A DNA stretch of 64,000 nucleotides from an uncultured Eubacteriales bacterium. GTDB taxonomy: Bacteria > Bacillota > Clostridia > Christensenellales > Aristaeellaceae. Positions 55,651 through 63,211 of this stretch are shown here, in pieces (the first letter of the stretch is position 1; every line of letters begins with the position of its first letter). The position numbers were made by a program, and so were the translations under genes. A model generated the notes under the pieces. That model saw nothing but the letters and a program-made list of their open reading frames with translations. It was not told the DNA's origin and did no database searches. The stretch is from contig CACZHW010000002.1 in the NCBI GenBank assembly GCA_902781095.1, forward strand, positions 1 to 64,000. Reading direction: 5' to 3'.

Positions 55651-56691
55651 TTATTCGGCCTCCTTTCCGGAAGCTCCGCGCCTGGGAAGAAGCCGCCCGA
55701 CAGCGTTCTTCAGCTTGGGATTGTTGGTAAAGATCATGACGAGGATGAGCACGATAGCATAGACCAGCATGCGGTAATCGGAGAAGGCGCGCAGCAGTTC
55801 CGGCAGCATTGTCAGCAGCGTCGCGGAGATGACGGAGCCGCGGATATTGCCGATGCCGCCCAGCACGACGAAGACCAGTACGAGGATCGAGGTGTCGAAC
55901 TTAAACATGGCCGGCGCAACGGTCGAGAAGTTCAGCCCGTAGAGGGCGCCTGCCATGCCCGCCAGCACGGCGGAGGTCACAAAGGCCATCATCTTGTACT
56001 TTGTGACGTTAAGACCGACCGACTCGGCGGCGATACGGCTGTCGCGGATGGCCATGATCGCCCGCCCGTCACGGCTGTCGATGAGGTTCAGGACGACGAA
56101 GAGGGTGAAGAGCACCAGGACAAACCCGATTTCAAAGCTCGCCATTTTCTTGACGCCGGTGGCGCCCATCGGGCCGTTCAGAAGGATCTTCCCCGGCAGC
56201 CCCGGATTGATGAAACCGAAGCGGAGGGTGCTGCCGTCCAGGGAGACGTAGATGCAGTTCATGACATTGCGGATGATCTCACCGAAGGCCAGCGTTACGA
56301 TAGCCAGGTAATCGCCGCGCAAGCGAAGAACGGGGATACCGATCACGACGCCTGCCGCACCGGCCAGGGCGCCGCCGACCAGGATGGCAAAGAGAAGGCA
56401 GTGAAGCTGGCTCTCCACACCGACGCCTTTAGACAGCCACATGGCAGCGACGATGCCGGAAAAGGCGCCGACACTCATGAATCCGGCGTGACCCAGACTG
56501 AGTTCGCCGGAGATACCGACCGTCAGGTTCAGGCTGACAGCCATGCAAATGTAGACGCAAATCGGTATCAACTGCCCGCGCAGGGAGCGGCTCATAACGC
56601 CCGTTCCGATCAGAATCTTGCAAAGCAGGAACGCGGCGATGACGATGCCGAAGGTGATCAGTTTCTCGGCCAGTTTGCGGTTTCGTTTCAT
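55651..56691 (-). CDS. livM: Branched-chain amino acid ABC permease LivM
   Basis: 346 residues from ATG 56691, with GAGGTGG upstream favouring it over GTG 56700. About ten helices. LivM motifs: LNLTVGISGELSLGHAGFMS, VGAFSGIVAAM, LRLRGDYLAIVTLAFGEIIR, AESVGLNVTKYKMMAFVTSA, VLGGIGNIRGSVISATLLTM. It forms the channel with LivH. Confidence 0.93.
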   Translation of the reverse strand: MKRNRKLAEKLITFGIVIAAFLLCKILIGTGVMSRSLRGQLIPICVYICMAVSLNLTVGISGELSLGHAGFMSVGAFSGIVAAMWLSKGVGVESQLHCLLFAILVGGALAGAAGVVIGIPVLRLRGDYLAIVTLAFGEIIRNVMNCIYVSLDGSTLRFGFINPGLPGKILLNGPMGATGVKKMASFEIGFVLVLFTLFVVLNLIDSRDGRAIMAIRDSRIAAESVGLNVTKYKMMAFVTSAVLAGMAGALYGLNFSTVAPAMFKFDTSILVLVFVVLGGIGNIRGSVISATLLTMLPELLRAFSDYRMLVYAIVLILVMIFTNNPKLKNAVGRLLPRRGASGKEAE

Positions 56692-56701
56692 GCAAGCCAC
56701 C

Positions 56702-57586
56702 TCATACTTTCTCGCGCACGTTCTTGCCGAACAGGCCGCTCGGCTTAAACAGCAGCACGATGATCAGCACGGCGAAGACGATCGCGTCGCCGAGCTCGGT
56801 GGAAATGTAAGCCTTGCCGAGGATCTCGATCACGCCGAGGAGGATGCCGCCCACCATGGCGCCGGGAATGGAACCGATGCCTCCGAAAACTGCGGCGGTG
56901 AATGCCTTGATGCCCGGCATGGAACCGGTGGTCGGCATGAGGTTGGGATAGGCGGAACAGAGCAGGACGCCGGCGACGGCCGCAAGCGCGGAGCCGATGG
57001 CGAAGGTGACGGAGATAGTGGCGTTGACGTTGATGCCCATCAACTCCGCAGCACCTTTATCCTCGGAGACTGCGCGCATCGCCTTGCCCATCTTCGTGCG
57101 CCCGGTAAACTGCGTGAGAGCGATCATGATGACGATGTTGGCAAGGATGGTCATGATCGTCTCACCCGTGACCTTCACGCGCCCGTCGAACAGGGAGACA
57201 GGGGGGAGGGAGACGACCGAAGGAAAGCTCTTGGGTGTTGCGCCCCAGATGAGCAGCGCCGAGTTCTGCAGCAGATAGCTCATACCGATCGCCGTGATGA
57301 GAACGGCGAGCCCGGGCGCCTGACGCAGGGGCTTATAGGCAAGCCCCTCAATCGTGACGCCGAGCAGAGTGCACACGAGCATTGCCAGCAGCACGGCAAC
57401 GAAAGCCGGAAGTCCGGCGTACTGCGTCGCACAGAAGGCGATGTACGCGCCGACCATGATGACGTCGCCGTGCGCAAAATTCAGCATCTTGGCGATGCCG
57501 TAGACCATGGTGTAGCCAAGGGCGATAATGGCATAGACGCTTCCTAGGCTGATACCGTTGATAAGGTAGGAGAGGAACAGGGTCAT
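56702..57586 (-). CDS. livH: Branched-chain amino acid ABC permease LivH
   Basis: 294 residues, with about eight helices. LINGISLGSVYAIIALGYTM, VYGIAKMLNFAHGDVIMVGA, GAAELMGINVNATISVTFAI, and KAFTAAVFGGIGSIPGAMVG are the family's conserved loops. GAGGTGA precedes ATG 57586. First permease gene of the operon after a 135-base gap with two hairpins behind livJ. Confidence 0.93.
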   Translation of the reverse strand: MTLFLSYLINGISLGSVYAIIALGYTMVYGIAKMLNFAHGDVIMVGAYIAFCATQYAGLPAFVAVLLAMLVCTLLGVTIEGLAYKPLRQAPGLAVLITAIGMSYLLQNSALLIWGATPKSFPSVVSLPPVSLFDGRVKVTGETIMTILANIVIMIALTQFTGRTKMGKAMRAVSEDKGAAELMGINVNATISVTFAIGSALAAVAGVLLCSAYPNLMPTTGSMPGIKAFTAAVFGGIGSIPGAMVGGILLGVIEILGKAYISTELGDAIVFAVLIIVLLFKPSGLFGKNVREKV

Positions 57587-57615
57587 CGAATCACCTCGCA
57601 GAGGATTAGGGCAGG

Positions 57616-57657
57616 GTTTTCAACGGAAAAAGGCCGCCGCCGTCTTCCGTTGAAAAC
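57616..57657 (-). promoter_or_regulatory. Inverted repeat between livJ and livH
   Basis: A perfect 13-base-pair inverted repeat (GTTTTCAACGGAA at 57616-57628 with its complement at 57645-57657) around a GC-rich 16-base loop. It may set the ratio of binding protein to permease mRNA together with the hairpin at 57678-57699. Confidence 0.55.
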
Positions 57658-57677
57658 CTGCCGGAGAATAAGGAGAA

Positions 57678-57699
57678 GGCCCCGGGGCCTCCCGGGGCC
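57678..57699 (-). terminator. GC-rich stem-loop after livJ
   Basis: GGCCCCGGG pairs with CCCGGGGCC (9 base pairs, loop GCCT), 23 bases downstream of the livJ stop in transcription direction, then TTCTCCTTATTC. Probably partial termination or 3'-end protection, so livJ would be made in excess. Confidence 0.6.
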
Positions 57700-57721
57700 A
57701 TGGATGTGCCTTCAGGTTTGA

Positions 57722-58849
57722 TCAGAGGTTTTCGGGGCTGACATAGACGCCGCCCTTGATGACGACGGCCTTGGGCGTCTTGGTGACGGAGCCGTCCTCG
57801 TTCCAGCTCATCGTGCCGGTGAGGCCGGTGAATTCAAGGCTCTTGAACTGCTCGATCAGCTTCTCGCAGGCGTCCTCGGCAGAGGTGGAGGCATCGATGC
57901 CGGCGTTCTTGGAGGCGTTGTACAGCGCGTAAACCGCGTCGTAGTTGTCTGCTGCGAACTGGCTGGGCGTAACGCCGAACTCCGCGTTGTACGCGGTGAC
58001 GAAGTTGACGGTCATCTCGTCGGTGGCATCAGCTGCAAACGGGGTGAGGAGCATGACGCCCTCGGCCAGACTCTGGTCAAAGCCCTCGATGGAGAGGATG
58101 CCGTCCATGCCGTCCACGCCGAAGAAGATGGGCGCATAATCCATGCCCTTGGCCTGCTGCAGGATCATGGAAGCGGGGGTGTAGTAGATAGGCAGGAAGA
58201 CGAGATCGGCGCCGGCCTTCTGGGCCTCGGTCACCTGGACGGAGAAGTCCGTCGTATCGTCGGTGAAGGTGGAGGTGGCAACGATCTCAAGACCCTGGGT
58301 GGCCGCCTCGGCGACGAAGGTCTGATAGATACCGGTGGAATAAGCGTCGGCGTTGTTGTAGATTACGGCGATCTTGGTGCCCAGGTTGTTCTCCTTGATG
58401 TACTGGGCGCTGGCGGTTCCCTGCGCAGGATCGGTAAAGCACACCTGATAGACGTTGTCCTTGTCCTCGGTGACCGCGGTGGAGCTGGCGCTCGGGGTCA
58501 GCATGAAGACGCGGTCGCTGTAGGCTTCGGCGCCGACGGCGATGCAGGGGGTCGTGGTGGTGGTGCCGGCGATCATCTGCGCGCCGTTGTCCAGAACCGT
58601 GTGATACGCGTTGACGGATTTCTCGGCGTTGTGCTCATCGTCTTCGATCAGCAGCTCGATGACGGTTTCGCCCGCAGCGGCGTTGATCTCGTTGGCGGCG
58701 ATGATGGCGCCGCGCTGGCAAGCCAGACCGTAGTCGGCAGCGGGGCCGGTCATGGGACCGATGACGCCGATTTTCAGGGCGTCGGCGCTGGCTAGGCCGC
58801 ACACCAGGACGAGAGCGATGGCGAGCATGACGGAGAGAGTCTTTTTCAT
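57722..58849 (-). CDS. livJ: Branched-chain amino acid-binding protein LivJ
   Basis: 375 residues from ATG 58849 (AGGAGG upstream). Signal peptide MKKTLSVMLAIALVLVCGLA, cleavage near ASADA, without a clear lipobox. The type I periplasmic-binding fold shows LKIGVIGPMTGPAADYGLAC (ligand loop), AGTTTTTPCIAVGAEAYSDR, FMLTPSASSTAVTEDKDNV, NNLGTKIAVIYNNADAYSTG, FGVDGMDGILSIEGFDQSLA. It brings leucine, isoleucine, valine or similar amino acids to LivHM. Own promoter at 58916-58944. Confidence 0.92.
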   Translation of the reverse strand: MKKTLSVMLAIALVLVCGLASADALKIGVIGPMTGPAADYGLACQRGAIIAANEINAAAGETVIELLIEDDEHNAEKSVNAYHTVLDNGAQMIAGTTTTTPCIAVGAEAYSDRVFMLTPSASSTAVTEDKDNVYQVCFTDPAQGTASAQYIKENNLGTKIAVIYNNADAYSTGIYQTFVAEAATQGLEIVATSTFTDDTTDFSVQVTEAQKAGADLVFLPIYYTPASMILQQAKGMDYAPIFFGVDGMDGILSIEGFDQSLAEGVMLLTPFAADATDEMTVNFVTAYNAEFGVTPSQFAADNYDAVYALYNASKNAGIDASTSAEDACEKLIEQFKSLEFTGLTGTMSWNEDGSVTKTPKAVVIKGGVYVSPENL

Positions 58850-58915
58850 GTGCGTTTTCCTCCTGTTAATATGGGATGGACGGCACGCTGTTGGGCTGCG
58901 CCGCCGATGGGATGC

Positions 58916-58944
58916 ATTATACAACAATTTGGAAGGTCATACAA
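58916..58944 (-). promoter_or_regulatory. Promoter of the liv operon
   Basis: On the minus strand TTGTAT (58944-58939), a 17-base spacer, and TATAAT (58921-58916), giving a leader of about 60 bases. No clear ArgR- or CodY-type box was identified by eye. Confidence 0.7.
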
Positions 58945-59088
58945 GGGCCGGTATATCACTTTCCTTCAAGGATTACATGAAAAATATTCACTTTACGCAT
59001 TTTAAAGCAAATTAGAATGCAATTAAACGGCCTTTCGGCGTGAAAAAGAGCGGTCGATGGCCTAAAATGCAGGAAAAAAGGCAAATGG

Positions 59089-60201
59089 TCACAGGCTGGA
59101 GGGAATCAACGTCAGCAATGCTGCGGTGGGTGGATTGAAAAAACGTCTGAAAAAAGACGGATAAAGGGGGTCATACGCTCCGAGACCCGGATTCTGATAG
59201 AGCCACGTCGCGCCGATGCGGCTGATTCCGCTGACGTCCCTTCGGGGAAAGAGACCGTAACGCGGGAGAGAGGAGGACGGCAGAAACAGGGGCCCGGTAA
59301 AGGGTACGCGGACGAGGCCGCCCAGCCAGTGGCCGCTCAGCATGAGGGCAATGGATCCGCCGGAAGGGGAACGCAGCGCGGAAAGAAAGCTCTCCTCCGG
59401 CGGCACATGCGTCACGGCGATGCAGACCGCGTCCTTTTTCATGGCGCTGCGTGCGCTCCGTTGTCCTTCCAGCCGCCGGAGCTGGTATTCAGCCAGCTCG
59501 ATTTCGTTCTCGTCGCCGGATTCCTTGGCCAGAAGATACAATTGTTCGAAACGGGCTTGCTGGCTTTCGGTATCAAGGCTGAGGTCGGAGCTGGGGGCCA
59601 GCCAGACGTCCTGCGGGCCGGCGGAAAGGAGGACGGGAGAGGTCAGCCATCTGGCGCCGCGCTGCTGGCAGCCGAGCACCCAGGGCGCAAAAGGGCTGCC
59701 GCCGGAAGCGTAATCCATGGAGACGGCCTGCGGGTCAGAATCGCCCGCGATGAAATAGACCGGTGCGGACGGGCGGATGCGCCGCAGCATCTCGATGATG
59801 TCATAGAGCGGCTGGGCGTTCCCCCGTTCGGAAACCATATCGCCGGACAGAACGACGGCATCGAAGCGTTCATCCCGGAGAAGGGATTCCAGCCGGCCTT
59901 GCCGCTGTCCGAAGCTCATGCCCTTGAGGTCGGAGAGGTGCAGCAGGGTGTATCCCTCCAAAGCGGGATTGAGACCGGTGACCGGAACGTTTACGCGGGA
60001 CAGACGGGGATTCAGGCTGAAAAGAGCATTAACGGCGAAAAGGAGGGCCAAAAACCAAAAAAACGCGCGGAGGATACGCCGCCCGAGCGGCTTTTTACGG
60101 CGGGTTTCCGCAAGAAAGCGGTCGGGATCGGTCGTCCGGTAGCGCTGTGCTCCTGCAGCGGAGGGGCTCTGCACTCTTCTCTGACTGGGACGTCTGTTCA
60201 T
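59089..60201 (-). CDS. Membrane-anchored metallophosphoesterase-like protein with degenerate motifs
   Basis: 370 residues. A basic N-terminus (MNRRPSQRRV) leads to one membrane helix at ~45-62, and the rest is outside or soluble. The calcineurin-like layout is recognisable: LLHLSDLKGMSFGQRQGRLE (residue 86 on), FDAVVLSGDMVSERG (D121), PVYFIAGDSDPQ (~148), CIAVTHVPPEESF, MLSGHWLGGLVRVPF, and LPRYGLFPRRD. Several metal ligands are changed: D-x-H reads D-x-K, GNHD reads GDSD, and GHxH reads GHWLGG. This suggests altered or lost catalysis. AGGAGG precedes ATG 60201. Function unknown. Confidence 0.75.
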   Translation of the reverse strand: MNRRPSQRRVQSPSAAGAQRYRTTDPDRFLAETRRKKPLGRRILRAFFWFLALLFAVNALFSLNPRLSRVNVPVTGLNPALEGYTLLHLSDLKGMSFGQRQGRLESLLRDERFDAVVLSGDMVSERGNAQPLYDIIEMLRRIRPSAPVYFIAGDSDPQAVSMDYASGGSPFAPWVLGCQQRGARWLTSPVLLSAGPQDVWLAPSSDLSLDTESQQARFEQLYLLAKESGDENEIELAEYQLRRLEGQRSARSAMKKDAVCIAVTHVPPEESFLSALRSPSGGSIALMLSGHWLGGLVRVPFTGPLFLPSSSLPRYGLFPRRDVSGISRIGATWLYQNPGLGAYDPLYPSFFRRFFNPPTAALLTLIPSSL

Positions 60202-60445
60202 GGGGAGCCCTCCTGTAGCCTGTTTTCTCCGGTATTATACCGTAACCAGCGGAAAGCATACAACGTCATTTTGCATAAAAAGAGGCCGCGGCAGGGAATT
60301 CTTCCATCCGGCGCCGTTTAAGTGCATTTAAAGAAGAAAAGGAATAATAAACATACCGGTTGTTGCGGATACCGCAAGATTGTTGACGTTTTGGAGACGC
60401 TTTATTAAAATGAAGATGCAGAAACTAACGACGGAGCGGGCAAAG

Positions 60446-61717
60446 ATGAGAAGAAAGAACTGGTTTGCGCTTATTGCACTGCTGCTGATTGCAGTCCCGG
60501 CAGCCGGCAGTCTGTCTGTGCTGACGCTGCCTTCCGGGCTGACGGCGATCCGCGCGGGCGCGTTTGCGGGCGATGGCCTGTTGACGGACGTCGTGGTGCG
60601 GGGTTCGCAGTTCCTCGTGGAGGCAGGCGCGTTCGACGGATGCGACAGTCTGAGCGCCCTGCACGTGCTTTCAGGAGACGGCGACACGCTGGCAGGCTTC
60701 CTGGAGGAGGTGCCATCGGTACGGTACGTTGCAGCTCCGGGCGGCAGCGCTGCATATGAATCGGCACTTGGCGACGGAACCCTCACGGACATCCGGCGAA
60801 GCGACCGGAGGCCTCGCGCGCTCGTCATCTACCAGACTTATCGGAACACCGGCGAGCTGAAGACGCTGACGGGGCCGACAAATGATGCTGCCGCGGTATA
60901 CAGGATGCTGAAACAGTGGGGTTTTGACGTGCGTAAATACGGCGCTTGGACGGCGGCCGAGATGAGCGCCCAGATCCGCGCGATGGGGGCTTCTTCCGAG
61001 GACGGGGACATCACGTTCATCTACTTTTCCGGACACGGGCGGCCAAACGGTTCGCTGATGGGATCGGACGGCGCGGAACTGACCCTTGCCGAACTGACGG
61101 ACGCGGTTGCGACGATCCGCGGAAGGAGAATCATCGCCGTTGACGCATGCTACAGCGGACGGCTGATCGATGACGGAGAGGAAGCAGCGGGCGGGGCGCT
61201 TACGCTGTCCGTGCGGAAGGCGGCCGCCGTGCAGAAGACGGAAGAGGATATTGTTGCGGACGATCCGGAGGCATTCCCGGAGCAGTTTACTTCGAACTTC
61301 CTGGCCGGTTTTATGCCATCCGTGCAGAAGAGCGGCCCAAGGCGGGCGCCGACGCAGCTGGCCAGAGATGACGGCAATTACGTAATGGCAGCCGCGCGCT
61401 ACGATCAGGAGAGCTGGGAGGCGGTGTTGAGCAAAACGGTGGACGGGGAGACCTTCAGCAAACAGATGGGCTTTTTTACCTATTATCTGTGCAGCGGGCT
61501 GGGCTGGGACGGAGTAGCGGACCGGGAAAAAGCCGAGGCGTCGGACGCGGATAAAGACGGCAGGATTTCCTTCAACGAAGCCTTTGAATACGCCAGGAAC
61601 CAGGTCGCAAACGATCCGTCACTGAAACAGAAAGGCCTCGTGCAGTCCGCCCAGGCGTCGCCGGCAGAGGAAGAAGGATTCACGCCATTCTGGAGACTGC
61701 CCTATACCATAGAATAA
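60446..61717 (+). CDS. Secreted caspase-like (C14) protease with LRR and EF-hand-type loop
   Basis: 423 residues from ATG 60446 (GGAG upstream). Signal peptide ~5-24 (NWFALIALLLIAVPAAG). Residues ~27-107 resemble BspA-type leucine-rich repeats (LPSGLTAIRAGAFAGDG, AGAFDGCDSL). The caspase/p20 domain starts at ~124 (RALVIYQTYRNTGELKTLTG), with catalytic His197 in FIYFSGHGRPNG and Cys235 in IAVDACYSGRL. Near the C-terminus, DADKDGRISFNE (367-378) fits a canonical 12-residue EF-hand calcium loop, suggesting Ca2+ control as in metacaspases. Candidate promoter TTGACG with an AT-rich -10 near 60383-60411; terminator follows. Substrate unknown; location outside the cell is inferred from the signal peptide. 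Confidence 0.82.
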   Translation: MRRKNWFALIALLLIAVPAAGSLSVLTLPSGLTAIRAGAFAGDGLLTDVVVRGSQFLVEAGAFDGCDSLSALHVLSGDGDTLAGFLEEVPSVRYVAAPGGSAAYESALGDGTLTDIRRSDRRPRALVIYQTYRNTGELKTLTGPTNDAAAVYRMLKQWGFDVRKYGAWTAAEMSAQIRAMGASSEDGDITFIYFSGHGRPNGSLMGSDGAELTLAELTDAVATIRGRRIIAVDACYSGRLIDDGEEAAGGALTLSVRKAAAVQKTEEDIVADDPEAFPEQFTSNFLAGFMPSVQKSGPRRAPTQLARDDGNYVMAAARYDQESWEAVLSKTVDGETFSKQMGFFTYYLCSGLGWDGVADREKAEASDADKDGRISFNEAFEYARNQVANDPSLKQKGLVQSAQASPAEEEGFTPFWRLPYTIE

Positions 61718-61723
61718 GACAGG

Positions 61724-61754
61724 GAACCTTCTGGCAGAGAGAAGGTTCTTTTTT
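61724..61754 (+). terminator. Terminator of the caspase-like gene
   Basis: GAACCTTCT (61724-61732) pairs with AGAAGGTTC (61740-61748), followed by TTTTTT; it starts seven bases after the stop. Confidence 0.85.
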
Positions 61755-61828
61755 AGAAAGGCCCCGACTGCTTTTCAATCCGGCCCAACTGTGATAGGAT
61801 AAAGCAATACTGAAAAAAGAGGCGGCCT

Positions 61829-63202
61829 ATGGCAAAAGAGAGAACACTGTACGTGTGCGCTGCATGCGGGTATGAATCGCCGAGATGGATGGGCAAATGC
61901 CCGGAATGCGGCGCATGGAATACGATGGAGGAGCAGGCGCCGGCGGCTGCCGCTGCCGCGCCGAAGAAAGAGAACAAACAACGCCCCGGAACAGGGGCGC
62001 GGGCTCTGCGGCTCAGCGAAATCCCGGATGAGCAGACGAGCCGCGCCTCGACGGGAATTGGGGAACTGGACAGGGTGCTGGGCGGCGGTGTCGTCGAGGG
62101 CTCGCTGATCCTGGTGGGCGGCGATCCGGGAATCGGCAAATCCACGTTGCTTCTGCAGGTGTCGGACCACCTGGCGCAAAGGGGTGCCCGGGTGCTCTAT
62201 ATTTCCGGAGAGGAGAGCGCTAGACAGATCCGCATGCGCGCATCCCGTCTGGGGGCTAAAAGCGAAAACCTGCTCATCCTGAGCGAGAACGCGATGGACA
62301 GCGCCGAACAGCGTTGGACGGAAATCGGGCCGGAGTACATGGTCGTCGATTCCATCCAGACGATGTACAGGCCGGATATGGCCAGCGCGCCCGGGAGTGT
62401 CTCCCAGGTGCGGGAGTGCGCGAGCATGCTGATGCGCATGGCGAAGACGACCGGATGCGCCGTCTTCCTCGTCGGACACGTGACCAAGGAGGGGGCGATC
62501 GCCGGCCCGCGGGTGCTGGAGCACATGGTCGATGCCGTCCTGTATTTTGAAGGCGACCGTCAGCACGAATACCGCATACTGCGGGCGGTAAAGAACCGCT
62601 TCGGCTCCGTAAACGAGCTGGGCATCTTCGAAATGAGCGAAGCGGGCATGCGGCCGGTGGAGAATCCGTCCGAGCTGCTGCTCTCGGAGCGGGCACAAAA
62701 CGTGGCCGGCTCATGCGTGCACTGCGCGATTGAAGGCTCCAGACCGGTGCTGGTGGACGTGCAGGCCCTGGCGCTGCAGACAGCATACGGCAATCCGCGC
62801 CGAACGACAAACGGGTTCGATTACGGCAGGCTGTCGCTGCTGCTGGCCGTCCTCGAAAAACGGGCGGGACTGCCGATGTTCAATCAGGATGTATACATCA
62901 ATATTGCGGGCGGGCTGGAGCTCTCCGAACCGGCGGCGGACCTGCCGCTGCTCTCCGCCGTGGCGTCCAGCCTGCGGGAGACGTCGATTCCATCGGACTG
63001 GGCAGTCTTCGGCGAGGTCGGCCTGGCAGGAGAAATCCGTGCGGTTTCACAGGCTGAAAGGAGGCTGGCGGAGTGCGCACGGCTCGGCTTTACCTCTGTC
63101 GTAATGCCCAGGGAGAACGCCAGACGCATCAAAAAACCGGAAGGGCTGCGCGTATACGGCGTTGATACGCTGAAAGAAGCGCTCTCCATCCTGATCGGGT
63201 AA
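61829..63202 (+). CDS. radA: DNA repair protein RadA (Sms)
   Basis: 457 residues. An N-terminal zinc finger has Cys10, Cys13, Cys24, Cys27 (YVCAACGYESPRWMGKCPEC). The RecA-like core has LVGGDPGIGKSTLLLQVSDH (Walker A), VVDSIQTMYRPD (Walker B), and the RadA-specific AVKNRFGSVNELGIFEMSE (KNRFG). The C-terminal Lon-like domain has YINIAGGLELSEPAADLPLL and FGEVGLAGEIRAVSQAERR. Helps branch migration in recombination. A 50-residue Ala/Pro/Lys linker after the finger is usual. Confidence 0.95.
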   Translation: MAKERTLYVCAACGYESPRWMGKCPECGAWNTMEEQAPAAAAAAPKKENKQRPGTGARALRLSEIPDEQTSRASTGIGELDRVLGGGVVEGSLILVGGDPGIGKSTLLLQVSDHLAQRGARVLYISGEESARQIRMRASRLGAKSENLLILSENAMDSAEQRWTEIGPEYMVVDSIQTMYRPDMASAPGSVSQVRECASMLMRMAKTTGCAVFLVGHVTKEGAIAGPRVLEHMVDAVLYFEGDRQHEYRILRAVKNRFGSVNELGIFEMSEAGMRPVENPSELLLSERAQNVAGSCVHCAIEGSRPVLVDVQALALQTAYGNPRRTTNGFDYGRLSLLLAVLEKRAGLPMFNQDVYINIAGGLELSEPAADLPLLSAVASSLRETSIPSDWAVFGEVGLAGEIRAVSQAERRLAECARLGFTSVVMPRENARRIKKPEGLRVYGVDTLKEALSILIG

Positions 63203-63211
63203 GGGGTGTTT

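Noticed and set aside
54742..56748. Plus-strand open frame of 668 codons opposite livG and livM
   Set aside because: Very rich in His, Asp, Gly and Gln with no motif; a shadow of strongly biased codons in the liv genes.
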